Assembly: GCA_039090855.1 (NCBI GenBank)
Contig: CM077028.1
Coordinates: forward strand, 66,035,054 to 66,099,053
From: Macrothele yani
Taxonomy: Eukaryota > Arthropoda > Arachnida > Araneae > Macrothelidae
DNA length: 64,000 bases
Reading direction: 5' to 3'
In this document: positions 30,475-40,344 of the stretch, piece after piece
How the letters are laid out: the number at the start of each line of letters is the position of its first letter
Position numbering within the stretch: the first letter of the stretch is position 1
Notes under the pieces: generated by a model
Databases searched by the model: none
Told to the model about the DNA's origin: nothing
The model's input: only the letters and a program-made list of their open reading frames with translations
Translations under genes and position numbers: made by a program

Positions 30475-31884
30475 CATTGGCGAAAAGTGAAAAAAGAACA
30501 CCAAGAAGGAGACGTCTGATACCAACGAAATTTATACAACATAATAACGGAATACCGAGGATAACGTCATCAAAACGTTATGGCAAAATACAGCTGTATT
30601 TGCTGGTAAACTAAAAAATAACATTTCTGTATAACATGGTTATTATTAAGTTGAACCGCCATGAACTGCGCCACACTGTGCAATTGTGGCATGGAGTCTG
30701 TCGTACAGATGTTGGATGTAAGTTTGGGGTATTGAGTTCCAAGCATCCTCAACCTGGACGCGTAAATCGGGGATGGTCGTGGCTGGCCGTGGAGACCGGA
30801 TAAGTCGTTGTCCCATAAAATCCAACACGTACTCAATAGGGGACAAATCCGGTGAACGTGCAGGCCATGGAAGTTGTCTCACACCCTGAAGTGCATGTTG
30901 CGTTGAACGTACCGTGTGTGGGCGTGCGTTATCTTGCTGGAAAACACCACGATGGACCGACCTTACAAATGGCACAACAACGGGCTGAATGATGTTGTTG
31001 ATGTAGGAGGTGCTGTTTAATGTACCCTGTACAAACACTAGTTTTGTACGGGAGTGATAGCTGATCGCTTCCCACACCTGGAGACCATGTGTAGGCCCTG
31101 TGCGTCGCTGGCGGATGCAAGAAGGGTGGAGACGCTCCCCTGTGCGTCTGCGAACACGCATACGGCCATCGGAGGCTCCCAAGCAGAATCTGCTTTCATC
31201 GCTGAACACGACAGATCGCCATTGCGTTCTCCAGTGCAGACGTTGGCGACACAACTGCAGTCGTTCCTGACGGTGGAATGTAGTCAGAGGTACACATGCC
31301 AGAGGCACACGTGCACGTAGTCCTACATCCAGTAGACGGTTGAGGATTGTTCGCACAGTCACCTCATGTGTAACGGCAGCTCGGATTTGCGTCGCAGTGG
31401 ATGTTCTTCTTGTGCGCCGATCGATCCGCTCATCAGTCCGTCTGTGACCCCCGGTTCTACTTCTTCTCGGGTGGGAATGTTCCTCGGACCATCTACGCCA
31501 CCATCGTACCACCACCGATACTTCCCGTCCAATTCGCTCCGCAATACGACGATACGACCACCCGGCCTCGCGGTGTCTGACTAGACGACCTCGCCCAAAG
31601 TCCAATAACTTCTGAAATCGTACACGTTTTCCATGTCCAGGCATTGCAGCTTCTTCAGGGTCTTCGCACTTGTGCGTACGCCGATGACTGATTACATTCA
31701 TTTCGCCGTACTCCTTAAATACCACCGGCGATAATTTGCATATTATGCCGTGCTGTGGCGTAAGCGCTCACCGGTTGGTCCCGAAATTAACATCACACCA
31801 CGTAAACTCTACCCCATTAACATATCTAAATTTCATGATCGTCCACCAATTCCTTTTTGGTGCTCTTTTTTCACTTTCCGCCAG

Positions 31885-31886
<2 letters not shown>
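30475..31886 (-). mobile_element. Tc1-like transposon (32-residue D-E spacing), intact frame
   Basis: The inverted ends CATTGGCGAAAAGTGAAAAA and CACTGGCGGAAAGTGAAAAA (minus strand) delimit 1,412 bp. TA precedes the left end. The right end runs straight into a (GA)n tract, so the right target base pair has been lost. A deleted relative lies at 57081-58323. Confidence 0.92.
30646..31725 (-). CDS. Tc1-like transposase, uninterrupted frame, DD32E spacing
   Basis: 359 residues from the first ATG. Met28 (MPGHGKRVRFQ) is the likelier start because sibling families begin there, giving 332 aa. Residues 36-80 hold a helix-turn-helix (GWSYRRIAERIGREVSVVVRWW). R-rich linkers follow, with a second DNA-binding region near 105-150. 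Catalytic residues are D176 (FSDESRF), D265 (FQQDNARPH) and E298 (SPDLSPIEY), with 32 rather than 34 residues between the last two. Substitutions such as QVWEA for the usual MVWGA leave activity in doubt. Confidence 0.85.
   Translation of the reverse strand: MVFKEYGEMNVISHRRTHKCEDPEEAAMPGHGKRVRFQKLLDFGRGRLVRHREAGWSYRRIAERIGREVSVVVRWWRRWSEEHSHPRRSRTGGHRRTDERIDRRTRRTSTATQIRAAVTHEVTVRTILNRLLDVGLRARVPLACVPLTTFHRQERLQLCRQRLHWRTQWRSVVFSDESRFCLGASDGRMRVRRRTGERLHPSCIRQRRTGPTHGLQVWEAISYHSRTKLVFVQGTLNSTSYINNIIQPVVVPFVRSVHRGVFQQDNARPHTVRSTQHALQGVRQLPWPARSPDLSPIEYVLDFMGQRLIRSPRPATTIPDLRVQVEDAWNSIPQTYIQHLYDRLHATIAQCGAVHGGST

Positions 31887-31924
<38 letters not shown>
31887..31924. repeat. (GA)n microsatellite
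   Basis: About 19 GA units join the Tc1 end to RTE sequence. Confidence 0.97.
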
Positions 31925-31926
<2 letters not shown>

Positions 31927-32175
31927 TATGCTTGGTGTAAGCAGGAAAGATAAGGGTAACTCATGAATACGGAAAATGACAAGAGTGACAGGCATCATGA
32001 TCAGAGTAAAATCCCTGAAATGGCAATGGGCTGGACATGTTGCCAGAAGAGCGGATCTTCAATGGACAACCGAAATTTTAGACTTAATTCAGAGACAGGA
32101 AAAGACCCAAAAGAAGGACTGTGTTGGTGAAATTCGAAAGCATGCGGGGTGACATGAGGAAGCCTGGCCCAAAAC
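31925..32175 (+). mobile_element. RTE-like LINE, internal 3' fragment
   Basis: It matches the region of the RTE C-terminus encoding RCMLGV.R.DK, MTRV, KSLKWQWAGH and ILD.I, followed by a frameshifted KRP-rich part. It is truncated at both ends. Confidence 0.85.
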
Positions 32176-32198
32176 AGACCGTTGATCTGTATATATAC

Positions 32199-33177
32199 AT
32201 GGTAAATCAGCTAAGCGTGTACAAACTTCTGGGAGGCGTAGGTTGCACAAAGACAAATCGGAATCTCATAGAAATGCAGAGTCAGAAACGCCATCTTCAT
32301 GTACGAGTGTATAGAGAAGACGAGAAATGAAGGAGCAGCACGTAAGAGAACAAAATGTTTTTCATTACTCACAAGACATTTGCGAAATGCTTTGAGGTTA
32401 CAGGAGGTGTTCAAATTTGCGACTATGAGCTGTAACATACATGCGCGTTATGTGCATTGAAGCAACCTTCCCGTGTAAAGTACGCTTCGTCTTTGAACAG
32501 TACAGAAGCAGGAAATTGGGGTTTTGCCGCACTTTTCTGCAGGTATCATTGCGCAAATGCAATGCGCTGAGGGTAATCATCAGGACTTAGTGTCTGAACG
32601 CGCTGCACATGATATGGATGCAATTGGTCTTCGTGCAGAACCCTCCATACGGTGGATTGGGAAAGACGGACCCGATGGGCAATTTGCTCGTGTGCTGGCA
32701 CTTGGAGTGTCTGCTGCATGACTTAACACATTCTCTTCGATGGCAGGAGTGCTTACCCAATGTTGGCGACACCTGGCAAGCACCTGGAAAGAACCAGTGT
32801 CGCATAACCTCTGATGCAGCCGCGGAAACACTTGGTGGTTTGGCACTCGTCTGATCGGGTACCGTTCCTGGTACAGTCGCATGGCGACTCGTCCGTCGCA
32901 GTCAGCAGCTCCGTATGCGAGGTGCTTATCAGCCATTTCCACGTTCGTGAACTCAGCCATCCTACTTCCTCTGCGGGCGGTTTACAAATGACGGTATCCT
33001 GAAAGAACGTATGAGCAGTCTCGCGGCCGAACAAAGCCATCTACAGCACGAAGATGGCGTTTGCGACCCTGCATTGCAACGCGATTCCGATTTGTCTTTG
33101 GGTTTTTGTCTTTGGGTTTTTTGTCTTTTCCTGTCTCTGAATCCAGAAGTTTGTACACGCTTAGCTGAATCACCCTG
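32199..33177 (-). mobile_element. IS630-related (DUF4817-type) transposon, internally deleted
   Basis: The left sequence TCAGCTAAGCGTGTACAAAC recurs inverted at the right end (33141-33166). The outer right terminus is CACCCTG. At about 980 bp it is shorter than a full element. Confidence 0.82.
32400..32960 (-). pseudogene. DUF4817/IS630-type transposase remnant
   Basis: The N-terminus is clear: MAEFTNVEMADKHLAYGAAD, then YQERYPIRRVPNHQVF and LHQRLCDTGSF, the DUF4817 helix-turn-helix. The frame is open for about 126 residues. Further downstream, in another frame, FKDEAYFTREGCFNAHNAHV carries the first catalytic Asp. The middle and C-terminal parts are missing, so the protein is non-functional. 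Confidence 0.82.
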
Positions 33178-33200
33178 TATGTATATATATATATATATAT
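33178..33200. repeat. (TA)n microsatellite
   Basis: Short TA tract between the DUF4817 element and the Penelope-like element. Confidence 0.9.
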
Positions 33201-34545
33201 TCAATGAAACCCAAACGAATCACAAAAACTCCAAAGTAAGCATGACTCAAGTATGAAATAAAATGGCAGAAGCCAGTAAATGTAAATGTGTGTCCATAAA
33301 CAGAAATATAATAACATGGAAAACAAAATCAATAACGAAGAAACAACAAAAACACAGAAGACCACTGACTTACAACTCCAAGGGGTGAGACGGAACGCCA
33401 ATCCCCAGAAACCTTAAACTATGACAAAAAGACAGAAATGTCGCCTTCATCGGGAGAACACCGACATTTGGAATGGCTATTCTGGACTCCAAAAAGATCG
33501 GTTACACCAAAAAACCTGCGGAGGTGTTCTCAAAGCCATCAAACCAGTAGAAGACATGAAGCTAGAACCTTCAAGGTATAACAAATAGCTGGATCCAAAT
33601 TGGCAAATCCCAAGATCAAAGAGCAACAAGGTACAGTAAACCGGAAATGGTCAAAAGAAGGCTGCGGTTTGAGAAAAAACCGGAAACCATATAAAGCAAA
33701 TTAGCAAAAACCAATAGTAAGCAAAGGGTATGTTCAATATGCTAAGTGTTAATATCCAAAGATACAAGAAGCGGAAATTTGTGAATTAATTTGCGGCTGC
33801 TTAGAAATTGCCGAAACATACATAACAGGAAGCCCAGGGGATAATTATTTGCCTTGAGGAGAGAAAAAGTACATACAGTGCGTTAGCCAATACTTCCGCA
33901 CTATTGCATATAGATAAACATCTATGAATTTGCGAAAGAATAATGTTCCTATGGACTCTGGAAAGTTGGGATTCCCATTTTGTATAAAATATGATGTCAA
34001 AGCCGAACGCCATTCTTTTTTCGTAGATACTGATAGTAGGTTTGTTGTCAGTTAGGCGTATTTCCAAATCGAGGTAGTTGACCTCTCTGCTGGTTACATT
34101 GGTTTTTTCCAACGTCAGGTTCTTCGGATAGATTTCTCTAGCCAAAACTACAAAGCCATCCCAGTCACAAATCAAAACATCATCTACGTATCTCATAACT
34201 TTTTGATTGTTAAATTTAAAATTAGCTGCGAAGGCTTCTTCATAGTGGTGAGTCCAGAAAAGCCATTCCAAATGTTCCTCCCGATGAAGGCGACATTTCT
34301 GTCGTTTTGTCATAGTTTAGAGTTTCTGGGGATTGGCATTCCGTCTGACCCCTTGGAGTTGCAGATCAGTGGTCTTCTGTGTTTTTGTTGTTTCTTCGCT
34401 TTTGCTTTTTGTCTTCCATGTTATTATATTTCTGTTTATGGACTCTTTTATGATATTTATTGGCTTCTGCCATTTAAGTTCATACTTGAGTCTTGCTTAC
34501 TTTGGAGTTATTGTGATTCGTTTGGGTTTTATTGAATGTGTATTG
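33201..34545 (-). mobile_element. Penelope-like retroelement fragment between inverted arms
   Basis: A left arm (about 33201-33497) and a right arm (about 34246-34540) are inverse copies of roughly 290 bp, both starting from a TTCAATGAAACCCAAACGAA-type end. Between and overlapping them on the minus strand is a reverse transcriptase fragment. Inverted flanking repeats and this type of RT fit Penelope-like elements. No GIY-YIG domain is seen here. Confidence 0.6.
33801..34313 (-). pseudogene. reverse transcriptase fragment (Penelope-like, YVDD)
   Basis: A frame of 170 residues contains KVMRYVDDVLI, the RT catalytic motif with two Asp (around residues 42-44). VNYLDLEIRL follows, then ISIYEKRMAFGFD and a segment ending SICNSAEVL. 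This succession is typical of the palm and thumb of Penelope-type reverse transcriptases. The start MTKRQKCRLHREEH lies in the inverted arm, so the true protein began elsewhere. It is a 5'-truncated relic. Confidence 0.65.
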
Positions 34546-34642
34546 ATGTGGTTATTGGTTTGCTGCTTGGCGCGTCCTTACTTGCATCTTACATTACTTT
34601 ATTTTACTCTATTTTATTTTATTATTGTTTCTGCGATGTAAT

Positions 34643-34672
34643 TTCTTTAATATATATATATATATATATATC
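34643..34672. repeat. (TA)n microsatellite
   Basis: TA tract immediately beyond the 3' end of the RTE copy at 34673-37846. Confidence 0.95.
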
Positions 34673-34699
34673 ATCATCATCATCATCATTGTCAACCAT

Positions 34700-36504
34700 T
34701 ATCAATCCACTGCTGGACGAAGGTCTCCCCAAGTTTCCTCCACAACGGTCTGTCTTGTGCCAGTCTCCTCCATGTCACTCCCGCATATTTACGAATTTCA
34801 TCCACCCATCTCCCATGTGGTCTTTTCTGGGTCTTTTCCTGTCCCTTGGAATCCAATCTAAAATCTCGGCTGTCCATCTATGGTCTGTCCTTCTGGCAGT
34901 ATGTCCAGCCCATTGCCATTTCAGGGATTTAACTCTGATCATGATGTCTTCCACTCTCGTCATTTTTCGGATCCACGAGTTCCTCTTCTTATCTCTCCTG
35001 GTTATACCAAGCATGCACCTCTCCATGCTTCTTTGAGTTGTCTGCAGCCTTTGTATGTCTCTTTTAGTTAAGGTCCACGTCTCTGCACCATACGTAAGCA
35101 CTGGAAGGATGCATTGATCAAACACTTTTCTTTTAAGACATAATGGCATATTGCTCTTGAAAATTATGCTGTTTCTTCCAAAAGCTCTCCAGGCAAGTTT
35201 TGTACGCCGATTAATTTCTTCATCAATGTGACCCTCACTTGATATCTGCTGTCCAAGATAAACGTACGTATCTGTTATCTCCAGTTTTTCTCCATCAATC
35301 GATAAATCTTCATTTCTTGTAAAAGCATTGAACATCACTTTTGTCTTCTGAAAGTTCATTTTTAATCCCACTTCTTTACTCTTGTCAGCAAGTTCCTGGA
35401 TCATACTCTGCAGCTCTGATGGGGTAGTTGCAAAAATGACTACGTCATCAGCAAAACGAAGGTGGGTTAGATAATCTCCATTAATCTTTATCCCTTTGTT
35501 TTCCCAGTTCAGTGATTGAAAGACATTTTCCAATGTGGCATTAAAAAGCTTCGGAGATACGGTGTCACCTTGTCTCACTCCTTTCCAATTTTTATGTGTG
35601 TTGTATTTTCAAACAGCCGAATCTTTGCACTTGCATTTTCATAGATGTTATTAATAATATTAATGTATGCATCTTCAATACCGCAGGATTTCAGAGCCGT
35701 GGTAACTGCTGATGGTTTCACCGAATCAAAGGCTTTTTCATAATCGATAAAAGCCATGCACAATGGAAGTTCATATTCCCTCGCTCTTTCAATTAGTTCT
35801 CTCAGTACGTGGATATGATCTATTGTGCTGTAGCCACTCCTGAATCCAGCTTGTTCTCTCGGTTGAGCCATGTCCAGTGTTACCTTCAAGCGGTGTGAAA
35901 GAACTTTAGTGAAGATTTTATAAACCACTGATAGGAGGCTGATAGGTCTGTAGTTCCTGAGATCCTCAATGTCACCTTTTTTATGTAGCAGGATCATTGT
36001 AGCATTGTTCCAATCCTCAGGAATCTTCCCTTCATTAAGGCATCGAGTAAAAATTTGGGCGAGTACTGTTTCAATTTCTCCACTTGCTTCTTGTATGATG
36101 TCTATAGTAATTCCATCTTCTCCTGGAGCTTTCCCCCGCTTCATGTTCTTGATTGCATGAGCAACTTCTGCTGGGAGGACTGGAAGAACTCTGGTACCTT
36201 TCATGATGTCTGGAGTGCATATATCATCCCTTTCATATAGTTTGGAGTAGAAATCTTTCACTCTTGTCAAAATTTCGCCTCTATTTCTTGTTATAGAACC
36301 ATCTTCTTTTCTCAGAGCCATAATCTGTTTTCTTCCCTTAGTGAGATGTCCCTTTGCTATCTTTAGGCTTTGGTTGTTTTCAATTGCTTTCCTCACTAGC
36401 TCACAGTTGAATTTCCTTACGTCTTCAGTGATACTTTTTCGTGCTGTCTTGCATAGCTCTATATATTCCACTTTGGAAGTCACATCTTCTTTAGTTGTCC
36501 TCAT
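34700..36504 (-). pseudogene. RTE reverse transcriptase, frameshifted
   Basis: The upstream part (36504-35575) has KRGKAPGEDGI, NYRPISLLSVVYKIF, AGFRSGYSTIDHI and FIDYEKAFDSV. The downstream part (35578-34775) has RQGDTVSPKLF, LRFADDVVIF (the catalytic pair of Asp), LPVLTYGAETWTL and QWAGHTAR. Against the plus-strand copy, one A is missing near 35581, splitting the frame at the GKGVRQGD motif. A second shift near 34830 alters the C-terminus. Confidence 0.92.
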
Positions 36505-37520
36505 CTCTTCTTTTTTGCATCAACATTTTGGTTTTTCCTGATAATTTGTTTACATGCAACTTGTTCTTAGACCCAGCTAATTTTGTTGCTGTTTCCATAA
36601 GAGCTTTGGTTACTTTTTTGTTAACTTCAGAAATATCCACTTCTTCCGATGTTAGGCCTTCTAAAGCAGAGAATCTGTTCTTCAGTTCCAACTTGAAAGT
36701 ATTATGGTGTTTTTTAAGGTTGGTTATGTCAATACATTTTGTTTGTCTTATGAGCTTGCCACGTTCCAGTTTAGTGTTGAGGTGCATCTTACATCTCACC
36801 AATCTATGGTCACTACCTGTGTTGAACTTGTTTAGCACACTGCAGTCTTCTATGACGAATTTTTTGTTACACATAATAAAATCAATTTCACTTGTCGTCC
36901 CATTTGGATGTCTCCATGTCCATTTCCTGTGTGGCTTTTTCTTGAAAAGGAATTCAAGATGAAAAATCCTTCTGCCTCTGCAAACTCAACGAGAGTATTT
37001 CCACGCTGGTTTCTGTTGCCGTGACCGAATTTACCTACTGAAGTTTCATTCTGTTGCCGGTGCCCTATTTTTGCATTGAAATCTCCCATAATTATCTTCA
37101 AGTGCTGCTTACCTTTATTATTTAGATGACGAATTTCCTCATAAAATTCTTCAATTTCTTCTTCAGGATGACTTGTGGTGGGTGCATAAGTTTGAATAAT
37201 CTGAGCCTGGTATCTTCTCGATAGTTGGATAACGAGTCGTGCAGCTCTGTCAGAGGAACTTTCAACTTCTACCACTTTATCCTTCAGTTTCTTGTTTATT
37301 ATAAATCCAACACCACTAGTTCTGCCAGTATCTGTCCCACGATAATAGAAGAGATGTCCACTTTTCAGTTCAATGAGATCTTCTCCTTTTCTCCTTACCT
37401 CACTCAGCCCGACGATGTCCCACTTGATCCTTTGTAGTTCCTCTTCCAATTCAAGAAGCCTTGAATCAGAAGATAAGAGCGTCCGTTGTACGTTGCCAAG
37501 GTCAGCATCAAATGGCAGCC
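36491..37520 (-). pseudogene. RTE apurinic-like endonuclease, frameshifted
   Basis: The domain nicks target DNA to prime reverse transcription. Reading from 37520 gives LATYNGR, then (after a shift near 37460) WDIVGLSEVRRKG with the metal-binding Glu, YAPTTSH, IIMGDFNAKIG, and GHGNRNQRGNTLVEFA. After a second shift near 36950 the frame gives VIEDCSVLNKFNTGSDHRLV with the catalytic Asp-His. All catalytic blocks are visible, but at least two frameshifts separate them. Confidence 0.9.
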
Positions 37521-37846
37521 TAGTCCGGTCCTCCGGGGATTCTTAGCACCCTCTGCCTTCATGTCGCACTGGCCGCTGCCTTGGCCAGGTACATTCCAGC
37601 TGCCGGAGACTGAGGGCCAAGATTTAAGTTGTAGAGTCATTTTGGAGGTGTTTGGCCATAACTCACCACGCTGGCCAAGCGGGTTGGTGAGTGTGGGATA
37701 GCATTTCCTCTGATCCCGATGGTATAGTTATACCGCTATTTGCGGTCGTCAGAGCCCCTTAGTGGGAACAGGATGCACCACGAGAAGGCGGGGTTGACAT
37801 TTGTCAAGGAGAGGCTGTGATGTTACGCATCACCTGACCTTACATC

Positions 37847-37893
<47 letters not shown>
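37847..37893. repeat. (AT)n microsatellite between two RTE 5' ends
   Basis: About 22 AT units separate the 5' ends of the minus-strand and plus-strand RTE copies. Confidence 0.97.
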
Positions 37894-37894
<1 letters not shown>

Positions 37895-39701
37895 AAGTGG
37901 AATATATAGAGCTATGCAAGACAGTACGAAAAAGTATCACTGAAGACGTAAGGAAATTCAACTGTGAACTAGTGAGTAAAGCAATTGAAACCACCGAAGC
38001 CTAAAGATAGCAAAGGGACATCTCAGTAAGGGGAAAAAACAGATTATGGCACTGAGAAAAGAAGATGGTTCTGTAACAAGAAATAGAGGCGAAATTTTGA
38101 CAAGAGTGAAAGATTTCTACTCCAAATTATATGAAAGGGATGATACATGCACTCCAGACATCATGAAAGATACCAGTACCAGAGTTCCTCCAGTCCTTCC
38201 AGCAGAAGTTGCACATGCAATCAAGAACATGAAGCGGGGAAAAGCTCCAGGAGAAGATGGAATTACTGTAGACATCATACAAGAAGCAAGTGGAGAAATC
38301 GAAACAGTACTCGCCCAAATTTTCACTCGATGCCTTAATGAAGGAAAGATTCCTGATGATTGGAACAACGCTACAATGATCTTGCTACATAAGAAAGGTG
38401 ACATTGAGGATCTCAGAAACTACAGACCTATCAGCCTCCTATCAGTGGTTTATAAAATCTTCACTAAAGTTCTTTCACACCTCTTGAAGGTGACACTGGA
38501 CATGGCTCAACCGAGAGAACAAGCTGGATTCAGGAGTGGCTACAGCACAATAGATCATATCCACGTACTGAGAGAACTAATTGAAAGAACGAGGGAATAT
38601 GAACTTCCATTGTGCATGGCTTTTATTGATTATGAAAAAGCCTTTGATTCGGTGAAACCATCAGCAGTTACAATGGCTCTGAAGTCCTGCGGTATTGAAG
38701 ATGCATACATTAATATTATTAATAACATCTATGAAAATGCAAGTGCAAAGATTCGGCTGTTTGAAAATACAACACACATAAAAATTGGAAAAGGAGTGAG
38801 ACAAGGTGACACCATATCTCCGAAGCTCTTTAATGCCACATTGGAAAATGTCTTTCAATCACTGAACTGGGAAAACAAAGGGATAAAGATTAATGGAGAT
38901 TATCTAACCCACCTTCGTTTTGCTGATGACATAGTCATTTTTGCAACTACCCCATCAGAGCTACAGAGTATGATCCAGGAACTTGCTGACAAGAGTAAAG
39001 AAGTGGGATTAAAAATGAACTTTCAGAAGACAAAAGTGATGTACAATGCTTTTACAAGAAATGAAGATTTATCGATTGATGGAGAAAAGCTGGAGATAAC
39101 GGACACGTACGTTTATCTTGGACAGCAGATATCAAGTGAGGGTCACATTGGTGAAGAAATTAATCGGCGTACAAAACTTGCCTGGAGAGCTTTTGGAAGA
39201 AACAGCATAATTTTCAAGAGCAATATGCCATTATGTCTTAAAAGAAAAGTGTTTGATCAATGCATCCTTCCAGTGCTTACGTATGGTGCAGAGACGTGGA
39301 CCTTAGCTAAAAGAAACATACAAAGGCTGCAGACAACTCAAAGGGGCATGGAGAGGTGCATGCTTGGTGTAACCAGGAGAGATAAGAAGAGGAACTTGTG
39401 GATCCGAAAAATGACAAGAGTGGAAGACATCATGATCAGAGTTAAATCCCTGAAATGGCAATGGGCTGGACATACTGCCAGAAGAACAGACCATCGATGG
39501 ACAACCGAAATTTTAAATTGGATTCCAAGGGACAGGAAAAGACCCAGAAGAAGACCACATGGAAGATGGGTGGATGAAATTCGAAAGTATGCAGGGGTGA
39601 CATGGAGGAGACTGGCACAAGACAGACCGTTGTGGAGGAAACTTGGGGAGACCTTCGTCCAGCAGTGGATTGATAATGGTTGACAATGATGATGATGATG
39701 A
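37893..39701 (+). mobile_element. RTE-like LINE, 5'-truncated, open RT frame
   Basis: It starts within the reverse transcriptase linker (CAAAGTGGAATATATAGAGC) directly after (AT)n and runs to the (ATG)n 3' end at 39685-39701, followed by (AT)n. It is highly similar to the minus-strand copy at 34673-37846. The truncation removes the endonuclease, so it cannot move by itself. Confidence 0.94.
38046..39683 (+). CDS. RTE reverse transcriptase segment, 545-aa open frame
   Basis: Residues 70-85 carry KRGKAPGEDGI. NYRPISLLSVVYKIF and AGFRSGYST follow. D195 lies in FIDYEKAFDSV, D294 and D295 in LRFADDIVIF, and the C-terminal LPVLTYGAETWTL precedes a basic region RPRRRPHGRWVDEIRKYAGV to the stop. The reverse transcriptase catalytic triad is complete with no stop. 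Met1 is only the first Met after the truncation. The native protein would begin about 350 residues earlier with the endonuclease, and a stop upstream (near 38001) isolates this frame. Confidence 0.88.
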   Translation: MALRKEDGSVTRNRGEILTRVKDFYSKLYERDDTCTPDIMKDTSTRVPPVLPAEVAHAIKNMKRGKAPGEDGITVDIIQEASGEIETVLAQIFTRCLNEGKIPDDWNNATMILLHKKGDIEDLRNYRPISLLSVVYKIFTKVLSHLLKVTLDMAQPREQAGFRSGYSTIDHIHVLRELIERTREYELPLCMAFIDYEKAFDSVKPSAVTMALKSCGIEDAYINIINNIYENASAKIRLFENTTHIKIGKGVRQGDTISPKLFNATLENVFQSLNWENKGIKINGDYLTHLRFADDIVIFATTPSELQSMIQELADKSKEVGLKMNFQKTKVMYNAFTRNEDLSIDGEKLEITDTYVYLGQQISSEGHIGEEINRRTKLAWRAFGRNSIIFKSNMPLCLKRKVFDQCILPVLTYGAETWTLAKRNIQRLQTTQRGMERCMLGVTRRDKKRNLWIRKMTRVEDIMIRVKSLKWQWAGHTARRTDHRWTTEILNWIPRDRKRPRRRPHGRWVDEIRKYAGVTWRRLAQDRPLWRKLGETFVQQWIDNG

Positions 39702-39724
39702 TGATATATATATATATATATATA

Positions 39725-40308
39725 AATGTAGGCTATCTTGGACAGCAGATAGCAAGTGAGGGTCACATTGATGAAGAAATTAATCGGCGTATAAAACGTG
39801 CCTGGACAGCGTTTGGAAGAAACAGTATAATTTTCAAGAGCAGTATGCCATTATGTCTTAAAGAAAAGTGTTTGATCAGTGCATCCTTCCAGTGCTTACG
39901 TATGGTGCAGAGACGTGGACCTTAACTAAAAGAGACATACAAAGGCTGCAGACAACTCAGAGAAGCATGGAGAGATGCATGCTTGGTGTAACCAGGAGAG
40001 ACAAGAAGAGGAACTCGTGGATCAGAAAAATGACTAGAGTGGAAGACATCATGACCAGAGTAAAATCCCTGAAATGGCAATGGGCTGGACATATTGCCAG
40101 AAGGACAGACCACCGATGGACAGCTGAAATTTTAGACTGGATTCCTAGGGACAGGAAAAGACCCAGAAGAAGACCACATGGGAGATGGGCGGATGAAATT
40201 CGAAAGTATGCGGGAGTGACATGGAGGAGACTGGCACAAGACAGACCGTTGTGGAGGAAACTTGGGGAGACTTTCGTCTAGCAGTGGATTGATAATGGTT
40301 GATGATGA
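39725..40308 (+). mobile_element. RTE-like LINE, 3' fragment in tandem
   Basis: It begins right after the (TA)n at 39702-39724 with sequence equal to the YLGQQI..EGH region of the copy just upstream, and ends with GGTTGATGATGATA before another TA/GT tract. A one-base deletion near 39864 shifts the frame. The remaining open frame (39868-40281) covers LPVLTYGAETWTL to RRKLGETFV. Confidence 0.92.
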
Positions 40309-40344
40309 TACATATATATATGTGTGTGTGTGAGTATTGTAACC

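Larger units (their letters stand above)
34673..37846 (-). mobile_element. RTE-like LINE, nearly full length
   Basis: About 3.2 kb on the minus strand: an untranslated leader (about 37846-37640), apurinic-like endonuclease, reverse transcriptase, a C-terminal region, and a 3' end of short TCATCATC repeats. This is the RTE plan. Both ends lie in (TA)n. It is the parent type for the other five RTE pieces in the window. Frameshifts make it inactive. Confidence 0.92.

Noticed and set aside
34692..34877. Separate small gene of 61 residues
   Set aside because: It is the frameshifted C-terminus of the RTE reverse transcriptase on the minus strand.
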